DNA from: Polytrichum commune
Taxonomy: Eukaryota > Streptophyta > Polytrichopsida > Polytrichales > Polytrichaceae
DNA: 64,000 bases
Direction of reading: 5' to 3'
NCBI GenBank assembly: GCA_950295325.1
Contig: OX485805.1
Coordinates: 38,055,501-38,119,500 of the forward strand
Below, in pieces: positions 11,708-22,286 of the stretch; position 1 is the stretch's first letter, and each line of letters begins with the position of its first letter. Below the pieces are notes generated by a model. It had not been told where the DNA came from, made no database searches, and saw nothing but the letters and a program-made list of their open reading frames with translations. The position numbers were made by a program, and so were the translations under genes.

Positions 11708-11726
11708 TGTTAGGGACATAGTTTTG

Positions 11727-11835
11727 GAACCTTCTAAGGACAAGTTTCTAGAAAGTTCTAGAAACAAGTCTCTAGAATACTCTAGAATGAACTCTCTAGA
11801 ACATTCTAGAAATAAGCTTCTAGAACCTTCTAGAA
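11727..11835 (+). promoter_or_regulatory. Heat-shock-element array in the 5' LTR of B
   Basis: The heat-shock factor target is alternating nGAAn/nTTCn units spaced by two bases. Four perfect consecutive units lie at 11746-11763 (TTCTAGAAAGTTCTAGAA) and again at 11818-11835 (TTCTAGAACCTTCTAGAA). A three-unit run begins near 11789 and a two-unit GAACCTTC is at 11727-11734. The array ends about 60 bp upstream of the TATA box, the layout of a plant heat-shock promoter. Heat responsiveness itself is inference. Confidence 0.8.
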
Positions 11836-11892
11836 ACCTCCAATGGAAGTTGGTAGAACCTTTTCTAGAAGCTTACGAGTTGACTCTAGAAG

Positions 11893-11900
11893 TATATATA
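11893..11900 (+). promoter_or_regulatory. TATA box of chromovirus B LTR
   Basis: TATATATA, 60 bp downstream of the heat-shock elements. Repeated at 17574-17581 in the other LTR. Transcription would start about 25-35 bp downstream, giving the U3/R border near 11925-11935. Confidence 0.65.
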
Positions 11901-12086
11901 GGAGTCGAGGCTGAAGAGTTCTTCAGTCTCGACAACGCACTCCTTAGGACTCTAATCCACCTCTCTGGATGTTGATCGTGTACTCTTCTTGTTAATCCAA
12001 GTTTCCTAGTGGTTCTTATTTTTTAGTACTTAATCTCTCGTTGCTCATTCTTGTGTCCCTGACAGTTTGTCGAGACTGATTCTCAC

Positions 12087-12099
12087 CGGTATCAGAGCT
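12087..12099 (+). other. Probable primer-binding site of chromovirus B
   Basis: CGGTATCAGAGC matches the initiator tRNA-Met complement TGGTATCAGAGC except for its first base, but lies 23 bp after the LTR rather than directly at its edge. The sequence adjoining the LTR may be the true site, so this call is tentative. Confidence 0.45.
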
Positions 12100-12358
12100 A
12101 GTCATTTCTTAGAGAACAGATTACCCCTCTTTTAAAAGTGTGCTAGTGCTTTAGAGGTTGCGGACTACCCTCCTCTAATTGATACTTCTTCCACCTCAGT
12201 ATTGGAGTCTTATTCTTCTTGACAAGCGTGAATTACCCCTCTTCTCGGAGTCTTAAGGCGTTTTAGAGGTTGCGGAGCACCCTCCTCTAAACCAATATTG
12301 TTATCTTGTCAAACCGTTGTTCTCCTTTCGTGGGATAGTCGGAGATCAAGACTTTAGG

Positions 12359-13340
12359 ATGGTTGAAAGTTTAGATTCCAAATTAGATGGTATCATCAAT
12401 GCTCTTGCTTCGTTGTCACATAAGACTGCAGAGATTGAAAGAATCATGACAGGGCTTCACAACGAAGGAACATCTGTCATAGCGCCTTCTGGAGTATATC
12501 ATGCCCAAAATTCTGCACTAGATGAAGCATCTTTACCTTCGAGTCAACAAAACCAAGTAATGCTATAACGGAAGGAACCTCGAGTTAGCCTTCTTGACAA
12601 GTTCGATGGAACGCGTTCCAAGTTTCAAGGTTTCTTAAATCAAATCAAATTAATAACAGTTTTGCAGCCCGAACGCTATCCGACGGAAGAGGCGCGTGTT
12701 GGGCTTGTTGGAACATTGCTTACAGAGCAAACTCTGTCGTGGTTTGCTCCCTTGTTTGAGAAACGATCGTCAATTTTGAGCAACTTTAAGACATTCTTGG
12801 AGGCATTTACAAAAGCATTTGGCGAACATGACAAGGTCCGATGGGATACAACCAAAATTCGGTCACTACGACAAAGGGCACGCTCTGCATCAGTCTATGC
12901 ATCAGATTTCAGACACTTGGCGAGTGACATCAATTGGGGTGAAGAGGCGTTGGTGAGTCAGTTTCATTGGGGTTTGAGGGATGATGTGAAGAACTTGTTG
13001 TTAACTCTTCCAGATCCGCAAACACTCAACGAGCCATTAGCCAAGCTGTAAAGTGTGACAACCGTCTATTCCAACGTCGCCAAGACCAACGTCCAAGACA
13101 CCAAGCGACTCGATACAATGCAACTATGACGGCAAGGAGCTTGGATTCACATTTGGAAGCAGAAGACATGCAAATAGATGCGGCACGTGTCAGAACTCTT
13201 ACTCCAGAAGAAAAGAAACCACGAATGGAAGAAGGATTATGTTTATATTGCGGAGGAGAAGGTCACAAGGCTATAAACTACCCCAATAAGTAGAACCGAC
13301 GCACTGTTAAGACTAGAAGCGCGATGATCCCGGAAAACGA
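12359..13340 (+). pseudogene. Gag of chromovirus B
   Basis: Start ATG 12359 (MVESLDSKLDGIINALASL) gives a helical N-terminus. TAA at 12566 interrupts, and the same frame resumes with KFDGTRSKFQGFLNQIKL and LSWFAPLFEKRSS, a retrotransposon gag (UBN2/Retrotrans_gag-type) core. A zinc knuckle follows near 13240: CLYCGGEGHKAINY, where the final Cys of CX2CX4HX4C is Tyr. The 12121-12300 leader carries a direct repeat (ttagaggttgcgga, about 113 bp apart). Confidence 0.82.
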
Positions 13341-13364
13341 TGATGCCCAGCCACAATAGGAACC

Positions 13365-16300
13365 GTGCGGCTGGACGACCCAACGCCACGACAAAAATCG
13401 GGTTCTTATTTCTCCGCCCAACTTACTCGTTGTTTTACAATTTCTCTGTCTCTCGGTCCTCAGAAACAAAAAACTTTAGCTTTATTAGATTCGGGGGCAT
13501 CTACTTGTTTTTTAGATGAAGAATTTGCTAAACGCCACAAGATTCGTCTAGTACAAAAGTCTAAGCCTATTCACGTAGAGGTGATAGATGGACGACCTTT
13601 ATTATCTGGCAGTGTGACCCATGAATCAGAACCTATAGAAGTGACGTTTAAGGACCATAATAGTTATGTTGTCTTTAATATCATTAGAACTCCATCAAGC
13701 CTTGTTATTCTTGGTCTATTCTGGTTAGTAGATCATAATCCGACCATAGATTGGAGGTTACGGAGAATCACATTCCCTGCAAAAACTAACCTCGCTATGA
13801 GACCACAAATTAAAAAATCATTATTTATTGGAGCAAGAGCGTTCATAAGATCGTCTAAGGAGGGAACACCGTTTGTCATTTACACAACTCCGACTAAAGG
13901 AGAGACGACCTCAACAATAAGCATACCAAGGCAGTACAAGGATTTTCAAGACGTATTTCAAAAGACGAACATCGACATGCTGCCAGAGCACCGACCATAC
14001 GATTGCGCCATAGAGTTGAAAGACGGAGTACAACCACCTTTTGGCCCAATTTACAACTTATCACAGACAGAGTTGGCAGAATTGCGAAAGTACATTGACG
14101 AGAACCTAGCTAAGAATTTCATTCGTCATTCAAAATCCCCAGCTAGAGCACCAATCTTATTTGTCAAGAAAAAAGACGGTTCACTACGGATGTGCATGGA
14201 CTACTGAGGACTCAACAAGGTGACTAAGAAAAACCGCTATCCCTTACCTTTGATCTCTGGCCTCCTAGACCAACTTGGATGTGCAAAGATTTTTACAAAG
14301 ATTGATTTAAGGGGAGCCTACAACCTCGTGCGAATCAAAGAAGGAGACGAATGGAAGACGGCTTTCCGCACAAGGTATGGCCATTTTGAATATAATGTGA
14401 TGTCTTTTGGTCTTACCAATGCTCCGGCGGTCTTTCAACATATGATGAATGACATCTTTCGGGAGTACCTCGACGATTTTGTTGTCATCTATCTAGATGA
14501 CATTCTAGTATTTTCCAAGAATGAAGAAGAACATGAGAAACACGTACGGTTGATTCTTAAGAAACTACGCGAACAAGGACTCTACGCCAAGTTGGAGAAG
14601 TGTTTGTTTCACCAAACAGAGATGGAGTTTTTGGGATTCGTTGCGACTACTGAAGGCTTGAAGATGGACCCGAAGAAAGTAGAAGCAATCGTGTCTTGGA
14701 AAGTTCCGAAGACGGTTAGAGATGTACAATGTTTTCTTGGTTTTGCTAACTTTTATCGGATCTTCATCAAGAAATATTCTCAAGTCGCCGCTCCACTCAC
14801 TCGGTTAACATGCAAGGAGAAGTTGAAATGTGGACCTGAAGCCGAACGAGCATTTTAAGATCTCAAGACGGCATTTACTACGGCTCCAATCTTGGTACAT
14901 CCCAACTTTGCAAAGGCTTTCTATTTGGAGACCGATGCTTCAGACTTTGCTTTAGGAGCCGTGCTTTCGCAAATTGGCGTTGACGGGAAGCTCCACCCGA
15001 TTGCTTTCTATTCTCGCAAGTTCTCTGCTGCTGAAATCAACTATGAGATCCACGATAAGGAACTCCTTGCTATAGTGGATTCTTTCCAAGAGTGGCATCA
15101 CTTTCTCGAAGGCGTTGCACACCCAGTGACCGTATACACGGATCACAAGAATCTGGAATACTTCATGTCGGCTCGAGTTTGAATCGTCGTCAAGCTCGAT
15201 GGAATATGTTACTATCTCGATTTGATTTTGTTATCAACTACAAGCCTAGAAATCAACAAGGATTGTCCGATGCGTTATCGAGGAGATCGTATCTTGCGCC
15301 AAAGGCTTGAAAAACAGCATTTGATCAGCAGTGTACGACATTGTTGAAACCAGAGCAATTTAGGATTTTCACTGCTGTCGTACCTATCGACGCCGATTTC
15401 CTCAACCAAGTACGTGTTGTGACCATTGAAGATTTTGTAGCTCGTGACATCAAGCAATGTAGCAATGATGGCAAGTTCAAGGTAAAGGGTGATCTTCTAT
15501 ATTTTGAGGAGCGGTTGTACATTCCACAAGGACCTGCGCGACTTCGGGTTCTTTAATCTCGTCACGATTTTCCAGCTGCAGGATATTTTGGATTCAATAA
15601 GACCTTAGAGCTTATTTCCCGAGATTTTTGGTGGCCCCAAATGTGGAAGGATGTCAAAGACTTTGTCCTCTTTTTTGACATTTGCTCAAGATCCAAGACC
15701 CCTCGGCATCGTTCATATGGGCTTCTGCAACCATTACCTGTTCCACGCCGTCCATGGTCTTCGGTTTCTATGCACTTCATTACAGACCTACCGCCATCAA
15801 ATTCATTTGACATCATTTTTGTTGTGGTCGATCGACTTACAAAGATGGCGCATTTTGTCCCTTGTAAAAAGACGGCATCAAGTGAAGACACAGCAAGATT
15901 TTTTCTTGATAACGTGTATCGTTATCATGGCCTACCAGATGATATCGTTTCAGATCGAGGAACTCAGTTTGTATCCAAGTTTTGGATACTCCTCTTTGAA
16001 AAACTAAAGGTGGACATTAACCTTTCTTCGGCTTTTATCCCCAAACTGACGGACAATCGGAGCGGGTGAATCAAATTTTAGAGCAATATCTACGATGTAG
16101 CATCAACTACCAACAAGACGATTGGACTACATATCTACCACTTGCCGAGTTTGTTTACAACAACACTCTTCATGCTTCAACTCAAAGCACGTCATTCTTC
16201 TCCAACTATGGATACCACCCGAAGCTCGACTTATTGAGCTCGTCAATGAATGGCAATCCGGCAGCAGAAGAATTTGTGAAACAACTATCCGAGCTTCAGA

Positions 16301-16557
16301 CGACGTTGAAACTTCAACTACAATCCGTCCAAGAGGCTTACAAGGCATCTGCAGATAAACTTCAAAATGAGGCACTTGCTTTTAAGATTGGAAATAAAGT
16401 ATGGTTTCTCCGATGAAATATCAAGACGAAGCGACCGTACGATAAGTTGAACTACCGAAGATTGGGACCATTTGTCGTCCAGAAGCAAATCAATCTCGTG
16501 GCTTACCATCTGGAATTACCGGCCGCTATAAAGGTACATCCAGTTTTTTATGTCTCT
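13365..16557 (+). pseudogene. Pol of chromovirus B: protease, RT, RNase H, integrase
   Basis: Domains in order: protease with LLDSGASTCFLD (about 13478); RT with [12 protein letters not shown] and YLDDILVF (about 14490); RT tail [13 protein letters not shown]; RNase H with [15 protein letters not shown] (about 14930) and [10 protein letters not shown]; integrase with a zinc-finger region near 15580-15690, MHFITDLPP (first catalytic Asp changed to His), IVSDRGTQF (second Asp) and GQSERVNQ (Glu, about 16050). Stops lie at 14205, 14856, 15553 and 16414, and frameshifts near 15180 and 16035. The copy is inactive. Most stops sit where relatives have Arg or Gln, consistent with CGA to TGA or CAA to TAA changes. 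Confidence 0.93.
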
Positions 16558-16827
16558 TTATTGGAACGTTATTGAGAGTCGTCTTTTCCAGGAAGAGTGT
16601 AAAGTCCGCCACCTAGTATCGAAATCGAGAACCACAAGGAATACGAGGTGGATAAGATACTGGATTCACAGCGAAGATGGGGTAAATTAGAGTACTTTGT
16701 GCATTGGAGAGGCTATGATATTAATAAACGAACATGGGAATCGGCCGAAAATCTCGCCAATACGTCAGAAAAAGTACATGAGTTTCATCAACGATATCCT
16801 CATAAACCTAAGCCGTCTCGACGATAG
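16558..16827 (+). pseudogene. C-terminal chromodomain of chromovirus B
   Basis: After stops near 16573 and 16600 the frame reads EYEVDKILDSQRRWGKLEYF, VHWRGYDINKRTWESAENL and so on to TAG 16825. This is a full-length chromodomain (aromatic cage Y, W, W/Y positions present) fused behind the integrase. In chromoviruses this module steers integration to methylated-histone chromatin. Confidence 0.9.
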
Positions 16828-16964
16828 CCTCTCTCTGACGCTTGCCTACCCAAGAACATAAAAGGGAGGAAGAGTATTATTAAAATTCACAGTCAATGTG
16901 TAGATAGTTTTCAACTTGATATAAGAGTAGAACTTTTCCAATAGTCATAGTATAGTCTTATTGT

Positions 16965-17231
16965 ATGGATTCTCAAGAGATAGACAGTGCGCCAGTCATG
17001 GCATCTCAACTGACAAACTCACGAAGGCGGCCCCGAGATGAAGAACCGCCTGCACCACGACGAAGACGGAAGATACCAAGTAATCGTTCGCTGGTGATTG
17101 TATTTGAGGCCGAGCCTGCTTTCAATAATCTGCCAGAAGGTGTGTTTGCAGGACAATTTCACAACGAAGACACGGAAGTTCATGCTTGGTCAGAATTGGA
17201 AAGCGTAGGTCACTATTGTTGGCTGCAATGA
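16965..17231 (+). CDS. Extra 3' reading frame of chromovirus B, 88 aa, unknown
   Basis: It lies between the chromodomain and the 3' LTR, where chromoviruses usually have no gene. It begins MDSQEIDSAPVMASQL, has an Arg/Pro-rich basic patch (RRRPRDEEPPAPRRRRK, like a nuclear localisation signal), then a neutral stretch. After the TGA the same frame continues with NHLPREQQLEFIADVMRQIF, so the original frame may have been longer. I recognise no domain. It could be the remnant of a captured gene or chance coding. Confidence 0.4.
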   Translation: MDSQEIDSAPVMASQLTNSRRRPRDEEPPAPRRRRKIPSNRSLVIVFEAEPAFNNLPEGVFAGQFHNEDTEVHAWSELESVGHYCWLQ

Positions 17232-17354
17232 CCGATGAATCACTTGCCTCGTGAACAACAATTGGAGTTCATAGCAGACGTTATGCGGCAGATCTTCGTA
17301 TTTCTGCGTTTGTATTGACTGCCAGCAACATTGTTTCTCAGAGACCTCGAAGCT

Positions 17355-17368
17355 AAAGGAGGGGGTGA
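17355..17368 (+). other. Polypurine tract of chromovirus B
   Basis: aaaggagggggtga lies directly upstream of the 3' LTR start at 17369, as required for plus-strand priming. Confidence 0.8.
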
Positions 17369-17745
17369 TGTTAGGGACATAGTTTTGGAACCTTCTAAGG
17401 ACAAGTTTCTAGAAAGTTCTAAAAACAAGTCTCTAGAATATTCTAGAATGAACTCTCTAGAACTTTCTAGAACATTCTAGAACATTCTAGAAACAAGCTT
17501 CTAGAACCTTCTAGAAACCTCTAATGGAAGTTGGTAGAACCTTCTCTAGAAGCTTACGAGTTGACTCTAGAAGTATATATAGGAGTCGAGGCTGAAAAGT
17601 TCTTCAGTCTCAACAACGCCCTCCTTAGGACTCTAATCTACCTCTCTGGGTGTTGATCGTGTACTCTTCTTATTAATCCAAGTTTCTTAGTGGTTCTTGT
17701 TTTCTAGTACTTAATATCTCGTTGCTCATTCTTGTGTCCCTGACA
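17369..17745 (+). repeat. 3' LTR of chromovirus B with expanded heat-shock array
   Basis: 20 bp longer than the 5' LTR. The extra 20 bp extend the array at 17460-17492 to seven consecutive units (GAA, TTC, GAA, TTC, GAA, TTC, GAA, each two bases apart). Another three-unit run lies just upstream (gaatattctagaa). TATA at 17574-17581. Confidence 0.93.
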
Positions 17746-17750
17746 AATAG

Positions 17751-18130
17751 ATACAAAATGTGTCTTTTGGGATTTCGAATTCGGATGGGCAGGAAATATG
17801 TACGATTGGACATTGTTTCAATTAACAAAAGTTGGAAGAGATTGCATCAAAGGCAAATTATTATTTTATAAGCTGGTTGGAGATTGCGCATATCCAGTGC
17901 GGCCATGGATTTACAACCCATTCAAAGGGTGTGCAGAAGGTTTAGAAGGTTACAAAACAAATTGGAATTTCATTTAAAGTTCTACCCGTATGTGTATCGA
18001 ACATGCTTTCGAAACGTGCATTATTATGAGAAGAGCAGATATATCATTACGATATATGGCTAATATAGTTGCTACATATATTGTACTACATAATATGCAT
18101 ACAATTGGAAAGGAAAAATTTGACATAAAA
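17751..18130 (+). pseudogene. PIF/Harbinger transposase, 3' part
   Basis: The frame resumes exactly after the target duplication: DTKCVFWDFEFGWAGNMYDW, then VGDCAYPVRPWIYNPFKG (second catalytic Asp) and TRMCIEHAF (catalytic Glu). A TAA interrupts NWNFI/SSTRM where relatives have Gln. About nine residues (normally GxLKGRWRx) are missing after IEHAF. It ends MANIVATYIVLHNMHT. Together with 11019-11707 this spans a nearly whole DDE_Tnp_4 transposase. Confidence 0.88.
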
Positions 18131-18200
18131 TGAATAAAAAAAATAAAGAGATAACTGAATAGACGTATAGATAATAGATTATTAAGAGAACGACAAGAAA

Positions 18201-19096
18201 TGTTGCAGACCTCTCCATGAAGAGTGCCCGAAATACCATGGACGGAGACCCTGGAGTGACACCCGGGACTTGTGGCGCCGTTGGTGAGAAGGCCCAAGTG
18301 ATCATAGTGTGGGTGAGGGCCCCGGGTGTTGGGAACGCCTCCCACCCACGGAGATTAGGAGGCATGAGGGTAAGGCCATTATCGCGTGTGAATTTTGGAA
18401 TGCTCAAGAACACCTCAATCGAAGGTGTGAGCTAAGAGTTATGGCAATTTGAATTGCCAAGGTTTGAACAGGCATAATTTCCTCAATACTTTCCTGAATG
18501 GGACAAGTGAGAAGTCCATCGGCACCTACGTGAAGCATACATGAAGATGAAGTGGTTGTTTGTTAGCATCAGAGATCATATAAAGAAGTTATGATGGTCT
18601 AAAGTTGCTAGGGGCTTCTAGGCCCAACGGCTAAGGGAAAAGTTTAATTGGCCCCAACTCTTGGTAGAAGGACAAAATGTTTCTTAACGGTGGTATAAGG
18701 GCCCCACCTAGAGTCCTGGAGGCTTATATGGGTGAGGTGGTGTGGCCTCACCCATCCTAGGCTGAACGACGCGGCCTTCATGGGCATTGGCGCAATGTGA
18801 GGACATAGTTGCTAAGTATGATTCGGGTTGTTGTAGTGTTGCTCCAGCAACGCAATGATCAACATAAGATTGGACTTCCATGGATAGAAGTCCACATCTA
18901 AAAATTGGTTACCGATTAAGGGGTAAGTCCCGATATAACAAAGTAGGAGGGTTGGTTCCCTTCCTATGAACTATAAGGTCCGTGGTAGGAGAAACTAACC
19001 ATTAGCGTGGTAGAATGTGAAGGGTTAGCGCTCGTGATCTTTGCTAGAAATGAAATTGGTTAAGATGGTTAAGGGAAGCTAGCAAGGGTTGCATCC
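18201..19096 (+). repeat. Solo LTR of family A, plus orientation
   Basis: Matches the reverse complement of 5449-6420 along its whole length with many substitutions and small deletions (896 versus 972 bp). It begins TGTTGC and ends near GCATCC. The 5-mers agaaa at 18196-18200 and 19097-19101 form a candidate target duplication. No internal retroelement sequence adjoins it, so it probably arose by LTR-LTR recombination. It is much older than element A. Confidence 0.85.
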
Positions 19097-19101
19097 AGAA
19101 A

Positions 19102-20089
19102 TAAGGGTTGAATTAGCAGCAATAGGTGAGATCAGAAATATCAGTATTACAAAAAATAATGCATGAAGAATAGAAGAAGTTGACAAAGACACTGAAAATT
19201 TCTTGATAAAAAAAAATGAAAAGATGAAGATTTATTGCTAGAAGTTACAAAATAGCATATAGCAATAACCAAATCTTTGTGGCAGATAAAACTCCAAAAA
19301 AATTCAAACGTATGATTTTAGGATATTGATTCTGATATGAATGAATAACTATAATTTTTGTATTAAGGCTATCATATGAGCATCTATATTTTTCAATAAA
19401 TTTGTTGTTGCTTGAAAAGATGAAATCAAACTAGAAAAATTGTTGATTATCTATTTTTAAAATTCTTCCATTGTATCTTGAAATTTTCTTCTTTTTGTCT
19501 TTTGTGGCGCTTGTAGATGAATTTTGTTGTGTAGTCTACATACTATGGTGGTCATCATCTTCATGAGTACTTGCTGGCATCTGATTGACCACACTTGCAT
19601 GTTGTTCATTCCACATATCTATTTACTTATAATACTAATATTTTCTTCTATCATGTCCTAAAATTTCATTTGAACGTTTATCATTTTTATATTCCATCAA
19701 CAGAACTTTGTATTTTTTCTTACATGCCAACCAAGTTCTGCCAAAATTACACAAACTGGATATCATACGAGCATTTAGTTTGATCCAAATATTCAATATT
19801 GTTTATATACAAACAATATAATTGGATCAAATACTATATCCCAGAAAGTCTATCAACTTGAAAGGAGGGACCTTGTGGTTTATATGAGCCTCTAAGCTCC
19901 TCTATAACAAAGAGGTTGCGGGATCCATTCCCGACGCCGACAAAACGCCTAAGTCCTTAATGGGGGGAAAGGGGGGCGGGGGCCCAAGGCAAGGGCTAAA
20001 AAAGGCCCAATTGCCCCAATCTGAATTTGATTTTTTGCATTTATAAAAAAAAAATCAATGTTTTTAATGCACAAGTTCATACCTTACTT
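19102..20089. other. AT-rich intergenic sequence
   Basis: No coding frame, RNA gene or clear repeat is recognised. Purine- and pyrimidine-rich homopolymer stretches (for example 19958-19980 G-rich) are present. Confidence 0.4.
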
Positions 20090-20469
20090 TCTTGTAGATT
20101 TTGCAAATTCTTTTTCCATCTCATTGCGAATGGCTATGAGAGTTTCAATCTCGTAATCCCGCCATTTAATAGGGGCATTTTTTGACCTTCCAAATCTCCC
20201 AACTCCACTTTATTTTTTATTTTTTTTCGGTGCTCTTTTTATTTTGAAGCTACTGTCCTACCTCTCTTCTTCTTGCCGATATCAACCTCTTTCCTAGTAG
20301 TATCTTTTGCCTCTACTCTCATGTTCATATCTCTACTGCCCTCCACATTTTGTGGTATTAGAGTTCCAATCACTTCTACATCTTCATCATTGAACAACTG
20401 AAAATGATTGAAATTTTTACTTCCTAATGAGGATCCGTGCAATCCAAACTGTGGTTGACTCCACGACAT
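20090..20469 (-). pseudogene. Trihelix/Myb-like DNA-binding fragment
   Basis: A minus frame starts at 20469 (MSWSQPQFGLHGSS) and ends with KKKRGRTVASK. After a frameshift in a T-rich tract (about 20213-20226) another frame gives RDYEIETLIAIRNEMEKEFA, which is typical of plant trihelix/Myb-SANT-like domains. PIF/Harbinger elements carry such a Myb-like ORF1, so this may be a detached transposon remnant; a decayed trihelix factor is the alternative. Confidence 0.45.
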
Positions 20470-20726
20470 CCAAGGAGAATTTTGGCTCCATTGTTGAGTT
20501 TCGGAACCACTCCCATCTTACGAGAATCTTGCCATTGAAGACAAACAATTGTCAAAAAAAATTCAATCAAAAACTTCCTCTACATACAACAAACTCTAAG
20601 CACTTCGATCCAACGCATTTGCAAGAAACAGCCATCTATCTTTCATTCATTAGTCTGCCCTGAAAAAATTACTATTGGAAAAAATATTAAAGTATTTTTG
20701 CTAGCCAGTGACAGCTATTTCACTGC

Positions 20727-20945
20727 CATGGTCTGCCGGAATTTGCGTCAAGCCTACCTCTTGGAGGTGGGCCTGACGCAAATTCCGACAGACCATGCAC
20801 CCTTATCCATAGCCTGCCATGTAGGACTCCATGTAGACTTTTCATCCACGAACTTTTCTTTGGGCCTTTAGGCCTTCACCTCCTAGCGTGAAGTGAACTT
20901 GGACGGTCTCCGCCTTTTCGACCAATGAGAGCTCTTACTTTGCCA
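20727..20945. repeat. Hairpin-headed dispersed repeat, copy 1
   Basis: Arms 20727-20760 and 20764-20797 pair at 31 of 34 positions around a 3-base loop. The following 150 bp (tgtaggactc, gtgtgaagtg-like and accaatgagag words) match the stretch after a weaker hairpin at 44349-44570 in PPDK intron 9. Function unknown; probably a MITE or foldback family. Confidence 0.7.
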
Positions 20946-21719
20946 TGGTCAGGGGCCTTCAGCTTTGTTTGTGAAGTGGCCCTCAACCTGCTCTTCTTCA
21001 ATTCCCTTGGGACTAATTTTAGCGTACTATCTGTTTTGACAGGAAACCAAATACAACGCAAAAGTTCTCCCCGAGTGCAAGAGGATGCACTTCGGATTGA
21101 ATCCTAAACCCTTATGCCGGTCATAAAACTGTTATTTGTCAAGGAGGAGATATGTGCAAGGAGGCCACTTCATTGTCAAGTTGAACACCAAGTGCGAACA
21201 AAGTTTGCTACCCCTATATTGCCATAGATAATTTTAATATTTATGATATTTTTTTTGTACATATACATAACCATTGATAGTATCTTATGTATATTTTTTG
21301 AAATTTTTAATCATCTTCATTTTTGTAGTAATGTTTTTAGTTCAATTCTGTGTCATTCTAGTTAGAAACCGTATGTTTTATATATAAAAAAATATCATCA
21401 AATTTAGTTACCATTTTTTACTATGTAATAGGTACCGTGTATATCTACTCATGAAAAAAATTTGATAAAATTTTGACCCATTTTGGTGATGCTTTATGTA
21501 AAAAGTAGGATTTTTTTACATGTAAAGTGTTCGCACATGGTTTGTCAACTTTACAATGGAATGACCTCCCCGTGGAGATATGTTGAGCTTATCAGCGCCA
21601 AACCCAACGAAGCCACCGCGTCCTCATGCCCTAGCCCCGTGCACAAGCAAGCACTGCAAGCTAATCATGCCATAGTTGGAGGCTTCACTCAACGGCCATG
21701 AGGAAGGGAGCAGAGCGAA

Positions 21720-21722
<3 letters not shown>

Positions 21723-21750
<28 letters not shown>
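21723..21750 (+). repeat. Homopolymer tract of 28 G
   Basis: An uninterrupted run of G. It may form G-quadruplex structure; its true length is hard to assemble and should be treated with caution. Confidence 0.85.
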
Positions 21751-22286
21751 AGGCTCGAGCGGGGCAGGGTGACTGCCTCAACAAGTGCAATGCTCGTCGG
21801 GGGTGATTAGTGAGGCCCCACAACAAATTGTTTTTAGCCATCAAATAAACTGCCTTGCAATTTACATGTAGGTGTGACGTATTTGAGTATATAAGGACAT
21901 GTTTTCAAAACCTAGACTTCTTGGTGGCTTCAATTCTATCAACGGATTTGTCAATAAGAAATGTATATACCAAGATTTTATTGGTCAATAGACAAATTCT
22001 TAGTGACTAATTGAATGTTTTGATGTTAAAATATGAAAAGAAATTTTGAATAATCTATTTCTTATGTTAAATATATTTAAATAACTGCTAAATAATGAAT
22101 ATACAATCAACACAACTGCTATAATATTATTAACATCAACTCTACATATTCTATTGGAGGATCTTATGAATGAACTCAACATGTTATAACTTTGGACTTG
22201 AACTTAGTTTTATTTTACTCAAATATCAATTTAATTTGTATTCAATCTAGTAGTATCGTTTTATCATTAAAGATCTCGTGCAAGAG

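Larger units (their letters stand above)
11708..12064 (+). repeat. 5' LTR of chromovirus B
   Basis: TG...CA ends with an imperfect 11-bp inverted terminal repeat. It contains the heat-shock-element array and a TATA box. The 83-residue open frame at 11724-11975 is a by-product of the repeated TCTAGAA word and is not called as a gene. Confidence 0.95.
11708..17745 (+). mobile_element. Ty3/gypsy chromovirus B, 6.0 kb, with 5-bp target duplication aatag
   Basis: LTRs at 11708-12064 (357 bp) and 17369-17745 (377 bp) start TGTTAGGGACA and end TGTCCCTGACA. The flanks are aatag at 11703-11707 and aatag at 17746-17750, a perfect target duplication. Between them lie gag, protease, RT, RNase H, integrase and a chromodomain in the standard order. 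The LTRs differ at roughly 15 sites plus one 20-bp indel, so the insertion is older than element A's. Pol carries several stops and at least two frameshifts. The element sits inside the Harbinger transposase. Confidence 0.95.

Noticed and set aside
11724..11975. 83-codon frame starting MEPSKDKFLESSRNKSLE
   Set aside because: It is the translation of the TTCTAGAA heat-shock array and TATA region of the LTR, not a protein gene.
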